From assembly GCA_050084515.1 (NCBI GenBank), contig CM114271.1:49290001-49354000 (forward strand): DNA of 64,000 nt, given 5' to 3'. This DNA comes from Blasia pusilla. Lineage: Eukaryota > Marchantiophyta > Marchantiopsida > Blasiales. Position numbers and translations under genes: made by a program. A model generated the notes under the pieces. The model worked only from the letters and a program-made list of their open reading frames with translations. It was not told the DNA's origin and did not search any database. The number at the start of each line of letters is the position of its first letter. The first letter of the stretch is position 1. This document shows positions 1-10,459 of the stretch, piece by piece.

Positions 1-759
1 CACCAACTCATCAATGGTAGAATCTTCAAGCTTTGTTGGCATGGGCTTAGGCAATGGATTTGAAATTGGTACCTCCAACTTGAATACTGTGGTTCTACCT
101 CTACTTCGACTGTGCTTTGTGAGGATAGCAACATCTTCTTCCACTTTCTTCCAATTAGTGCTGACACCTCCTTCTTCATTCTTGTATGCCAACATTATGA
201 AAAGCTTGTCCTCCAAATTCTCATCTCCCGCCTCAAGGAATAACTCGGTTTTCCTCAAGTCTAAAGTTGCCCTTTCCGAAGGAGAAAGCTGAAAAAACCG
301 CTTCTCAAACTCACCCAACAATTCATTTGGAGTCATTCCCTTCCTCGGATGTTGCTCTATCCATTCTAGAAAACTCCTCTTAGTCACCCAATCCACATCA
401 TCATCGAAGAATTCTCCTTTCAGCAACTGTTCGTACTCCTCCTGTGAGGTTGGATTTTCTGCTCTCAACTTCTTTACTTGACTACGGATCTCTGGTATTA
501 CAGCTAACTCAAAACTTGACACCATATCACCTTCGGGTACACGGTTTACCTCCGTCTCACAGACATACTCTCCAACATACTTGGTGATGTTCCTGCCATC
601 AAATCTCCCCAACTTCTTCATAATCGCTTGGAGAGCCCTTGTTGATCTTTGCTCTCCGATGTGAACTCCTCCTTGTTGGCTAAACAATGTTGTCAAAGTT
701 CGGAGAAGATCCTCAACTCCCTCAGTTCCCATTGATGAAGTACTCCCAAAAGTAGTCAT
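1..759 (-). CDS. Ty3/gypsy-type gag protein, 5' part (partial)
   Basis: Reading the minus strand from the ATG at 759, the frame stays open for 253 codons and runs off the left edge. The protein starts MTTFGSTSS and contains LGRFDGRNITKYVGEY, a WVTKRSFLEWIEQHP segment, a PNELLGEFEKRF segment and a long charged helical region ending near KHSRSRGR. From memory of the family, this order of motifs is the gag found in plant Ty3/gypsy elements, which forms the virus-like particle and packages element RNA. Zinc knuckle, protease and polymerase would lie left of the window. An LTR and a primer-binding site sit immediately upstream in the right order, which supports a real element. No internal stop is visible in this part. 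The clade within Ty3/gypsy cannot be assigned. Confidence 0.72.
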   Translation of the reverse strand, partial: MTTFGSTSSMGTEGVEDLLRTLTTLFSQQGGVHIGEQRSTRALQAIMKKLGRFDGRNITKYVGEYVCETEVNRVPEGDMVSSFELAVIPEIRSQVKKLRAENPTSQEEYEQLLKGEFFDDDVDWVTKRSFLEWIEQHPRKGMTPNELLGEFEKRFFQLSPSERATLDLRKTELFLEAGDENLEDKLFIMLAYKNEEGGVSTNWKKVEEDVAILTKHSRSRGRTTVFKLEVPISNPLPKPMPTKLEDSTIDELV

Positions 760-805
760 CTTGATAAGACTCCAACTTGCAAACACAAACTACTGCCTCA
801 AAGAG

Positions 806-823
806 CTCTCAGTGGAAGCACCA
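806..823 (-). promoter_or_regulatory. primer-binding site of the gypsy element
   Basis: Just inside the LTR end, the minus strand reads TGGTGCTTCCACTGAGAG. It begins with TGG, which pairs with a tRNA 3' CCA end. It lies between the LTR and the gag ATG, where a retrotransposon primer site belongs. The tRNA is not identified. Confidence 0.5.
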
Positions 824-825
824 TT

Positions 826-2100
826 TGTCGTGTCGAGAGTCTTTCTTCGAGCAAGGGCGGGCCTTCTAGCTGCGGTAGATGCGGTCGATGCAAGGTGAAC
901 TCTCTAATAAGTTCTCCTTTTTCAATACAAAATTATGATGTACACTCTCCATTCTCTCACGACAGGTATCACAAATGGAAGTGCCGAGGCGATCACTTCT
1001 TCGTAACATCGGACCCCAAAATTCCTAACTATAAAATCCCTATAAACTATTTTACGCTTGTACACGAGCAAGATAGCACAACTAGTGTTAAACCCTACTT
1101 GAGCAGGCCTATTGACATCCATGGATCGCTATATAAGGACATACAAAGTACAATCCCATGTCCTTCCATATGTGACAATAGGAAGAATCACCGGAGTTGG
1201 AGATTGCATGACCTGGTTCATGAACGCCTCCCCAAAGTGATAAACTAAATAGCGAGTGAACCAGTGCCTATCTACAAAGAGTACCTTGACATGGTAAGGA
1301 TTGAGGAAAAGAAAGTCAGGCATAGCTCGTGCTCCATCCCTATCCATCCTTGACAGACATTCTCTACTCTCCTCAAGAATGGGTTTTGGCGGAGTTATTC
1401 TCCCAAGAGGGGTAATCCACTCTCATTGGGGAAGTAACAAGCCAAAACATTCGTTATTTTAGTTTGACTAAACTCCTCTACGGTGACAAACCTCCCATCC
1501 CCACACACACACACACCACACTCTAGAAATCTCTCGAAGAATAGACCATGGTCAAGTTACTCTCTCAAGAGGGATGATCCACTCTCATTGGAAGAGCAAG
1601 CAATCCCAAAGCCATACACTCAAGAGAGACACGAGAGACTCAAGATGTGGAATAGAAGGTGATGAACCCTTGAAGGTCCCTCCTCTTTATATACTCACAA
1701 GGGATCCACAAGAGTACAAAATAGAGCTTATCTTATCTTGTGCCACATGGCTTCCTCTCAAGGCTTAGCCAATCACATTTTGGCACAAGTAGATTTCCTC
1801 GTTTCTCTTCCAAAATATCCTCTTTTACCCACATGATATTTTCCAGATTACCCCAACTAACCTAGCCACCAACCAAGACTACTTTTGCTTTTCACTAAAG
1901 CAACTACTTTACTTTTATAAAGTCATCTTTTATTTATTATCTCCTTTTTCTAAAGTTGGGCCCGCATAAAAGAGGCACCATAAAGATGTTTAAACATAAG
2001 AATCTCCTTTTTCTAAGCCAATTTACTTAATACTAATGAAACTCTATCTAACACTTAATGACGAAGGAGTTTACACACTGGTTGATTTTACTATACGACA
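826..2100 (-). mobile_element. 5' LTR of the Ty3/gypsy element (1,275 bp)
   Basis: On the minus strand the segment starts TGTCGTATAG at 2100 and ends CTCGACACGACA at 826, giving TG...CA ends with a short TGTCG/CGACA inverted repeat. A diverged full-length copy in the opposite orientation lies at 6742-8187 and defines both boundaries independently. A TATA box (GAGTATATAAAGAGG on the minus strand, around 1681-1695) is conserved in both copies and probably marks the promoter. The flank beyond 2100 is GCGGC. Its matching target duplication would be outside the window. Confidence 0.85.
922..1347 (-). pseudogene. open frame embedded in the gypsy LTR (about 141 codons, one internal stop)
   Basis: Within the LTR the minus strand has an ATG at 1347 (MDRDGARAMPDF...) and one frame that runs to TGA at 922-924, interrupted only by TAG at 1129-1131. 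The predicted product is non-repetitive and rich in V, Y, F and R, with segments such as NPYHVKVLFVDRHW, RNFGVRCYEEV and VVREWRVYI. In the copy at 6742-8187 the codon matching the TAG is TAT, and many differences between the copies are third-base changes. That copy has its own stops and an insertion. I recognise no family. It could be a former captured coding segment or a chance open frame. Confidence 0.35.
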
Positions 2101-2134
2101 GCGGCTCTGAGCAGCGCTAGGCGGCGGTAGCGGC

Positions 2135-2235
2135 CGACGGTGGATGGTGGACGGTGGACCGTTGACGGTGACGGTTGATCGTTGAAAATGACGGTGGACC
2201 GTCAATATTGATGGTGGACCATTGACGGCGACGAC
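2135..2235. repeat. GACGGTGGACC-type minisatellite
   Basis: Directly beside the gypsy LTR are imperfect repeats of GACGGTGGACC and GTTGACGGT in a G-rich stretch. No coding content is evident. Confidence 0.6.
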
Positions 2236-3300
2236 AACCGCCGGCGCAGCGGCTGGTTTAGGATTTGAACGATTTAACCCTAAAAATCACCTAGCTATGG
2301 CAATTTTGCAAGATTAACCATAACTTTTTGCTCGCAACTCCAAATTGCTCATTTTCTATTGCATAGTGTGCACAGCTTTACAATCTATGACAGAATTAAA
2401 ACATATTTTGAATTGGACATTCCAGTAAAAAAAAATAGGGATTATCGTAAAGCCCAATGTCTCTTTCTCCTACACAAAATTTGGCAGCGCTTCCGCATTG
2501 ATTTCTAACAACGAAAATGTAAAACCTATGAGAATACAAATCAGCAAGCTACATGGTGCTCTTGAGAGCAGCGGCATGGAGCAATCCGCCCCCATACTCA
2601 ATTCCTATCAAAAATTGGGCAGCGCTTCCCCGTGCCACTCTCCCGTACAAAAAATCAACAAAGCAAAACAGCAAACTTGCACGACTCTTGCTCCGGTGAG
2701 CACTCCCATGAGCGATGAGGAAACACGGTCCCTCCACCTATACCAAATATCGAGCAACCAGCGAGCTCTCCCATGAAGCTCTCTCACTCACACATTCTCT
2801 CTTTGTAAAATAAGATCCAATATCTCTCACAGCACCATAGTTCTCACATGTGTGCACTCTCACATATATCTCTCAATGTCAAACCAAACCCACTCTCCTA
2901 ATGAGAGGCTTGGGTTACACACACAAGGGAAGCAAGACCATAGCTCCGCCGCCTCATGCCAAGAGGTTTCCACAAAGAGAGAATGAGCTCTCAAGCTCTC
3001 TCTTCTTGAGGTATATCCCTCCCCTCTCCCAAGCTCTCTCCATGGTAACCTATGCTCCCAAGTCACCTCCTTGGCTCTTGACCTGATGTAGGAGGTCAAG
3101 GGCCACTTACCAAAAATATAAAGTTAATCATATACTCAAAATGGTACTTACCTAAAATAGTAAGTTCCTTAATATGGCTCCAAATGAGCCAAAACGAAGG
3201 GAAAACCTGCTCTCTTAGGTTTCCCAGGGCCTTAGGAGGTCATCTTCGAACTACTGAGCTTGTCCTCCACTTCTCATGAAGGCGCTCTACTAGATCTTAT
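2236..3300. other. unassigned intergenic stretch
   Basis: Apart from two short copies of TTGG(G)CAGCGCTTCC near 2483 and 2617, nothing is recognisable. The small open frames overlap on both strands without motifs. Confidence 0.4.
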
Positions 3301-3304
3301 GGAT

Positions 3305-4400
3305 CTATCCTAAAAGATGTGACAAGGGGTTCACCCCATCCATAGCTAACCCAAATCTACAATTTCTTTTTTCTTCGCCAAATTCAGGGTAAGTTTCATC
3401 AACATGAGCCCATGCTTTGCCATCACCTGCATGTCTAACCATCCCATCTTGGCTTTTGTTACATGCTGCCCACACCAATAATTGTGACAAGGTGGGACAT
3501 CTAAACATTCACCGCATCCTTGGGATGATGGGGAAGTGAATTACCTTACATGGTACTAACGACTTCCCTTCTTGCTTGAATTTAGACTTCTTGCATTGTG
3601 GGCAAGAAGTTAAATCTTTCGAATCTCCACGGAATAATCCACATCCAATGGGACATGCATGGTATGAGTTGTAACTCAATCCAAGCGGCCAAAAAGCTTT
3701 CCTATAAGCTTTTTGGCCGCATAGTAACTATGTGGAACATAGTTTCCTATCGAAATTACCAAATTACCAAGAAGCTTTAGAAACTCATAAACTGCAATGT
3801 TTGGCAAGTTATGAATAGCGGAAACATTGAAAAACAACATCACAAATCCTAAAATGGATATCCTTGCCCTAGGGAAAAGGGGCTTGCATGCTTGTGCAAG
3901 TTCTGGAAATTGGTAATCATCAATTCTCATATCACATTTGTCTATGGGATCCATTGGATCATCCCCAGTATCACCTAGGTTGTCCTCAGACCCTCCTTCA
4001 GGATCTTCATCATCTTGAAGGTTATCGTATTGCGTAAACATATCATTTAACATTTTTTGAACATCAATATCACCATCCACATTCAACCGCCTGTTTGTGT
4101 CATCTGGTAGACTAGGCTCTACATCAAGATGGGTTCTGTGTATGATTTTCTCAAATTGGTTCTTAAAGGACTCTTGGTCTTGAATTGACTATTCCTCATT
4201 AGAAGAGTCCCACTCATGTCTACTCTTTGATCAAAAAAATTCAGATGCTCCTCTATCCTATGGAGATAGATAAGTCCCCTCTTTGCATTGATTACAAGGG
4301 TACCTCACTCTCTTAATTCCCAACCTGCGGACCACAAGTTGCTCTCTTTGCCATAATTTCAAATCATGTGCTAAGATTCGATGTGGATGACCAAAAGGGA
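3305..4400 (-). pseudogene. truncated CACTA TNP2-type transposase, N-terminal part
   Basis: The minus strand preserves, in order, several pieces of a TNP2-like transposase. The first is HDLKLWQREQ... ending in a CxxC-type motif (YPCNQCK, about 4330). Next come an acidic segment with DVQKMLNDMFTQYD (4086 downward), CKPLFPRARISILGFVML, VPHSYYAAKKLIGKLFG, and finally MFRCPTLSQL...GMVRHAGDGKAW and EEKRNCRFGLAMDGVNP ending at 3305. Each piece matches the better-preserved copy at 14,546-18,300. Frames are broken between pieces and the DDE-bearing remainder is missing, so it is a 5' fragment of a dead element. Its N-terminal half usefully shows what the second copy should look like around its own frameshift at 17,460-17,560. 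Confidence 0.8.
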
Positions 4401-6130
4401 GTCGACCTTGGGAGGTCAACGGTGGTTTTATGGTAATTCTAATAAAAAATTAAGGAAAAAAGAATAGTCCAACAGAATACTTAAATCACACACATACGGA
4501 TACCCAACTTCAAACTTCAAGTGCCTATCAAACTTTCTAATCAGATAAATATACTTTTGAATTTACACTTTCACAAAAAACATGGAATTCAATGTTTGAT
4601 ATATAGTACCATACCCGTTTGTAGACCAACAAAGCAGGGGCTCTTGGAGATAAATGATTATACCTAGTCTCCGGCACCTGAAATCCATTACAAGTAATTG
4701 AGTTCTATAAGTATAGTAATAATATCAAGTGTGAGTTTCATGATGTGTTCACTTGTGTTGTGAGCATAACTAATATTACTATTCTTCTTATTAATATATA
4801 TTTGTACTTAAAACCCTCTTGTATCCCACGAGGTGTACAACAACACACGCATATTTTTATGGATGTGTTCGTCGATCAGCAGTATAAGGAGACCAACAGA
4901 TAGTCTTGTACTTGTAACTATAACTATGTTGGACAATTAAGCTACTTGCATAGTGTACATTAGCTAAATACCTAATTTTAGATCATCCATTGAATAAGTG
5001 TACTTGTGTTGAATGCTTAAAGAAGTACATTTCAATTTGTTCCTAGAATCTCTTGGGATTTACTGTCAATCATAATTTTGCATGCTTATTTAACATTAGT
5101 CACGAGTGCTCAATTCAAGTCTTCAAAATGTCAACAGTAAACATGTACATAATGGTGGTACTAATCAGTCCAGTTAATATATCCATTTCATGTCCTCACT
5201 AGATAATTTTTTTCACGTTCAATTCTTCCTTAAAACTCGTAATTTTTTTATTTAAATGTACATATGAGTTTAGTGGTCCACCCTAAACAAAAACCCTACA
5301 AAAAATTGGATATATCTAGTATGATATGCCTTATATATTTGTAAAATTAGCAAAAACTTTGAGTGCATGCACCACATATGACACCATGTTCAAGCACAAT
5401 ATACACAAAGTCCTTCACCAATATCGATTCGGTGGTGGAATTCGACTCCATGTGCCGATTTCACATACACCCAAGCAAAAAATGCAAACTTTACCTGACA
5501 CACACCTTCCACTAGAACGAATGCAAACCAACCTATCAGGAACAACACCTTCCCATAAATTCCCATATTCTAGACGGACTTGCACAGCTTGGCCACCAAT
5601 AGTAGAGGCATACTTTATCAGATCTAACGCTCTCATCAATTTTGGGTCTTGCCTCTCACCATGCACAATCCCATGTGCATCACGACATACATGAAGCGTG
5701 ACTTATCGAACTACCCCAACCATCAACCATGCTAGTAGGGAGTATCGGTCCTTGGGTACTAGAACCATATCAACAAATCGCACGAACAAATGTCGGTATT
5801 CTTCATGGAACTTCCAATTTTTTGGATGCCTCATCACCCTAACGGCCCTCCACGGGTACCAATACTGTGCAAGGAGATGGAAAATTTATGCCCTTGTAGG
5901 TTCAGGCAATGCCATAATTCTATCAAAAATGCCCTAGGGCCCACTAAAACAAATAATCTTCACCTTCACCTCAAATGGCACGCTATGGAGCCTGTGCAAA
6001 AGGTAATGTTTTTCATAAGGAGTTCTGGAAAGAGATGAATTAGATGCCATTCCACCTCCTTTTACTCTTGGATCCCAACTTAATAAATTGGTAAGTAAAT
6101 CAGTGAGTGAATGAAGGGCAGAAAGGAGAG
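4401..6130. other. unassigned stretch upstream of the TNP2 relic
   Basis: AT-rich to 5,300, then more balanced. A minus-strand frame at 5415-5666 (HGERQDPKLMRALDLIKYAST...) looks protein-like but is isolated, and no family was recognised. It may be decayed transposon coding sequence. Confidence 0.3.
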
Positions 6131-6132
6131 GA

Positions 6133-6174
6133 GAGTGAGTGAGTGAGTGAGTGAGTGAGTGAGTGAGTGAGTGA
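6133..6174. repeat. (GAGT)n microsatellite
   Basis: About ten uninterrupted GTGA units, 50 bp left of a GA array. Confidence 0.95.
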
Positions 6175-6222
6175 AGGTTATAATGCGGAGGGGTGAATAT
6201 ATGTAAGTAAATGCATCACAAG

Positions 6223-6227
<5 letters not shown>

Positions 6228-6318
<91 letters not shown>
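6228..6318. repeat. (GA)n microsatellite, about 90 bp
   Basis: Pure GA dinucleotide run. The open frames across it (poly-Glu-Arg or poly-Ser-Leu) are artefacts of the repeat. Confidence 0.98.
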
Positions 6319-6321
<3 letters not shown>

Positions 6322-6741
6322 AGAGTGAGAGAGAGTGTGTGGACTGTTCATATTAAAGCACACTTGAGGATGTGGTACATTACCTTCTTCTCAACCTTCT
6401 CAACAACGGTAGAAGCAACAACAACTCTAGCAAGTGCTCCAATGCTCAATACGACGGAACTTGCTTCAATAGCATGTAAAATATCAGCCCATGCCTATAA
6501 TATCATAACACGAAAGAAATATACAAAGGGAGTGTGAGAAGAAGAGAGGGGGATATGTGGATAGTGAGGAGTGATAAAGTTTGAGATGAGGGTGGAGGGA
6601 AGCATCATGCAGTAATAAAGACTATTGATCAAGCAACGGGTTAGTTGAAAGAGTGGAAATATACTGCGAGACAACTGCCACAAAATCTCCATAATAACTT
6701 GGATCCTACAGAACCTATTTTGACACACAAACATGAAACGT

Positions 6742-8187
6742 TGTCGTATAGTAAAATCACCCAGTGTGTAAATTCCTCTCTCATTAAGTGTTAGAGAGAG
6801 TTTTATTAGTATTAAGTAAATTAGCTTAGGAAAAGGAAATTCCCTTGTTTAAACCACTTTATGGTGCCTCTTTTATGCCGGCCCAACTTTAGAAAAAAAA
6901 AAGTAATAAATAAAAGATGGGATTATAAAAGTAAAATAGTGGGGTTGGTGCTTTAATGAAAGAAAAATAAAAGTAGTCTTGGTTGGTGACTAGGGTAGTT
7001 GGGGTAGTTTGGAAGATATGAAGTGAGTAAAGGGGGATATTTTGGAAGAGATAAGAATTAATCTACTTGTGTCAAAATGTGATTGGCTAAGCCTTAAGAG
7101 AAAGTCATACAGCATAAGATAAGATTAGTCCTATTTCATAGTTTTTTGGATCCCTTATGAGTATATAAAGAGGAGGGACTTTCAAAGGCTCATCACCTTC
7201 TACTTCACATCTTGAGTCTCTGGTGTCACTCTTGAGTGTATGGCTTTGGGATTGCTTGTTCTTCCAATGAGAGTGGATTATCCTTCTTGGGAGAGTAACT
7301 TGACCTTTGTCTATTCTTTGAGAGGTTTCTAGAGTGTGGTATGTGTGGAGATGAGAGACTTGTCACCTTAGATAAGTTTAGTCATACTATAAATAGAGGA
7401 TGGTTTGGCTTGTTATTTTCCCAATGAGAGTGGATTATCCCTCTTGGGAGAGCAACTCCACCAAATCGCATTCTAGAAGAGATTAGAGGATGTTTGTCAA
7501 GTATGGATAGGGGTGGAGCACGAGTTCTACCGGATTTTCCTTTCCTTAACCCGTACCACGTCAAGATTCTCTTTGTAGATAGGCAATTGTCGTGCGCATA
7601 CATATCGCTACACAACATACATCGCTGGTCACATCTACACCACACAACACCAATCTTCCCCACACACGGGTCGATCCACACATGTACAAAAATCAACTCA
7701 TACATATACATGAAGATCTCGGCCTATCGGCTACTCAGATGTGACACAATAGTTCACTCGCTATCTAGTTTATCACTTAGGGGACGCGTTCATGAACCAA
7801 GTCATGAAATCTCCAACTCTGGTGATTCTTCCTATAGTCAGGTACAGAAGGACATAGGATTGCACTTTGTATATCCTTATATATTTATCCATGGATGTCA
7901 ATAGGCCTGCTTGAGTAGGATTTAACACTAGTTGTGCTATTTTCTTGATGTACAAACGTAAAGTAGTTTACAAGAACTTCATAGTTAGGAATTTCGGGGT
8001 TCCATGTTATGAAGAAGTGATCGCCTCGGCACTAGCATTCGTGATTCTTGTCGTGAGAGAATGGAGGGTTTACATAATACTTCTATACTGAAAAAGGAGA
8101 AATTCTTATAGAGTTCAACTTGCATCAACCACGTCTACTGCAACTAGAAGGTCTGCCCTTACTCAAAGAAAGGCTCTCGACACGATA
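6742..8187 (+). mobile_element. solo LTR of the same Ty3/gypsy family, with an insertion
   Basis: It starts TGTCGTATAG and ends CTCTCGACACGATA, and aligns along its length with the reverse complement of 826-2100, including the TATA box near 7158. It is about 160 bp longer because of an insertion at roughly 7589-7750, between GATAGGCA and TTCACTCGCTAT. No gag or primer site follows the right end, so internal sequence has been lost, as expected from LTR-LTR recombination. The flanks AACGT (left) and AACTT or ACTTG (right) do not form a clean 5-bp duplication. This fits an old or rearranged insertion. Confidence 0.82.
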
Positions 8188-8499
8188 ACTTGGGAAGCAT
8201 GAACATGGGAGAGAATTTTGAAACGGAAGAAGAATCGAGAAATCTCGAGTCTGCAAGGTGCTAGCAAGAGGAGTACGTGGAGTTGGATCAATCAAAGGTA
8301 GCTCGGGTTGGTTTATTGGAGCGAATGAAGAAGTTGGAGGTACACTTAGTGTCCTTTGATCGCTAGGGGCTAGTTCATTTCTCCAACATGCAGAGGTAAG
8401 GTCAAGAAAATCCAATCTATTACGGCCAACATTGGCCTGACCCACGCACTGGGAAACTATACCTACGAAACTTTAACAATGGGTGCGGAAACTCCACCG

Positions 8500-8671
<172 letters not shown>

Positions 8672-8749
8672 CTACAGATCCACCGTTAGCCACAACAGAC
8701 ACTACTCCTCCCACCCCGCCCCGTTTAATTGATCGATCAATCAGCTAGC

Positions 8750-9290
8750 TCCAATCGACTTCACTACTTCAACTCCCACAATTTTGCAAGCCTCCTCCTC
8801 CAAGGAAATACACAAAAGTGCCCAAAAAAAGCTCCGCGCAGGGAGCACAAAGTCACAACACCATCAAAACTCCCTCCACAGCTACCCAATAATCAATTCC
8901 AACCAACATTATAGCTTCAACTTCCTCACAACACTTCCGCAACTCTCCTTCTCTGCTGAAATGTGCATAGGCACCAAAAATAGATTTTCGTGCAGCGCGG
9001 GGCAGGAAGAAACCGAGAGGCAGTAGTCTTTGCACGACAACAAGGAGGGCCAGGACACATAGAGGTGCCGAAAGCAAAGCTTTGGGCAAGAAACACACAG
9101 TCACAACACTGTAAGAACTCCCTCCACAACTACCCATTAATCGGTTCCAACCAACATCACTGCTTCAGCTCCCACACGGCACTTTTGCAACTCTCCTTCT
9201 CCGCTGAAATACGCATAGGTGCCAAAAATAGGACTCCTTGCAGCGCGGGGCAGCAATCTTTGCACGACAACAACGAGGGTTGGGAGAGAG
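8750..9290. repeat. imperfect tandem duplication (about 250-bp unit)
   Basis: The segment around 8885-9050 (CCAACCAACAT, GCTGAAAT, GCATAGG, CCAAAAATAG, CAGCGCGGGGCAG, TTTGCACGACAACAA) recurs at 9134-9285 about 250 bp later, and a partial older copy begins near 8768. Related words (GCAACAAAGGCCGAGCGGA) recur just left of the CACTA insertion (about 9413) and again right of it (about 23,330), so the element landed inside this locally repeated sequence. Confidence 0.7.
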
Positions 9291-9444
9291 AGGGAGAGAG
9301 AGAGAGAGAGGAAGCAGTGCGAGGCACAAAGACATCGAGAGGCACCGGAGGTTGCACGACAATAAGGAAGAACGCGGGAGCAACCACAGAGAGCACAACA
9401 ACAGGAACGCGGGAGCAACAAAGGCCGAGCGGAACGAAGGAAGG

Positions 9445-9476
9445 CACTAGAAGAAATCCCTGGTTTTATGACTAGG
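9445..9476 (+). repeat. CACTA left terminal inverted repeat
   Basis: Begins CACTAGAAGAAAT and continues through TGGTTTTATGACTAG. It pairs with 23276-23307, with mismatches mainly at the CCC/GGG triplet after the first 13 bases. Confidence 0.9.
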
Positions 9477-10150
9477 TTATATGACTCATATGAGTCATAT
9501 TTTACATACCACGACTAACAATGATTAACGACTACTTTAGACACAAAAGCCAAGTCATATTTGTTTGGCGACTAGGCTAACTAGGATGGTCAGCTTAGGT
9601 GGAGGTTGGTATATGACTAGAGGGTGTAGTCATGAGGCCATGACTAACATATCACTCAGATGACGTGGAATAATGACACATCATCAATGACATGGACTAT
9701 TTAGTGTGATGTGTAACTGATGACATGGACTATTGTTGTGACATGTCACTGATGATGTGGACTTGAGTACGACTCGTCTAGTCATATGTGTATATTTTTC
9801 TAGTTACCACCAACGACTCCTTTAGTCATGGTTGGTGTGCAAAAGTTCAGAATATCCTATCAAAATGCACCAAGTATACTCCATTGAGTTATAGTTGGCA
9901 ACTCATGTAGTCATTTTATTTTATTGAAATGTTGGTATGGACTCATGTAGTCATGTACTATGACTAGAAGAGTAGAGTTACATGACTACTATAAAAGAGG
10001 ACACAACTGGTTTAGTCGTGAAGATATGACTATATGAGTAGCGGAAATTATATAGTCATTGCAACAGAACTGCATGAGTCATACAATTATGACTAGAGAG
10101 AACTTGAAGCTTACTACTTTAGTTTTTGAAGAGTACTATGCAAGTTATAT
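9477..10150. repeat. left subterminal repeats of the CACTA element
   Basis: Many short direct and inverted copies of ATGACTAG, GACTCAT and TAGTCAT, for example the palindromic ATGACTCATATGAGTCAT near 9480. In En/Spm such subterminal motifs bind TNPA. The binding role here is inferred. Confidence 0.75.
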
Positions 10151-10459
10151 TGATATGACTAGTGGGAATATAAATTTTGGATATTTTAGAATGTTTATTA
10201 TGCCTTTTGAAGGGTGCAAGAATGAATGGATCTGAATTATTGAAATCCTCTTTTGAAAACAGATTTTGAGGGGTGGAATGTCACTTAAGAGTAGCTTCCA
10301 TACACCAAATTACAAAATTAATCATTATTACATGGGGTTATCATTCAAAAATAGATGAAAAAACAAATATCAAATATAATAGGGTTTATGATCTCATCTT
10401 GAAAGAGCAAGAGAGATTATGTCATCCATGAAAACAAAGTTATTGCACCTTAGATAGTT

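Noticed and set aside
6211-6537. Open frames through GA repeats (poly-Glu-Arg, poly-Ser-Leu)
   Set aside because: A pure dinucleotide repeat is open in most frames by composition. The same applies at 8.4-8.7, 19.4-19.9 and 20.9-21.2 kb.
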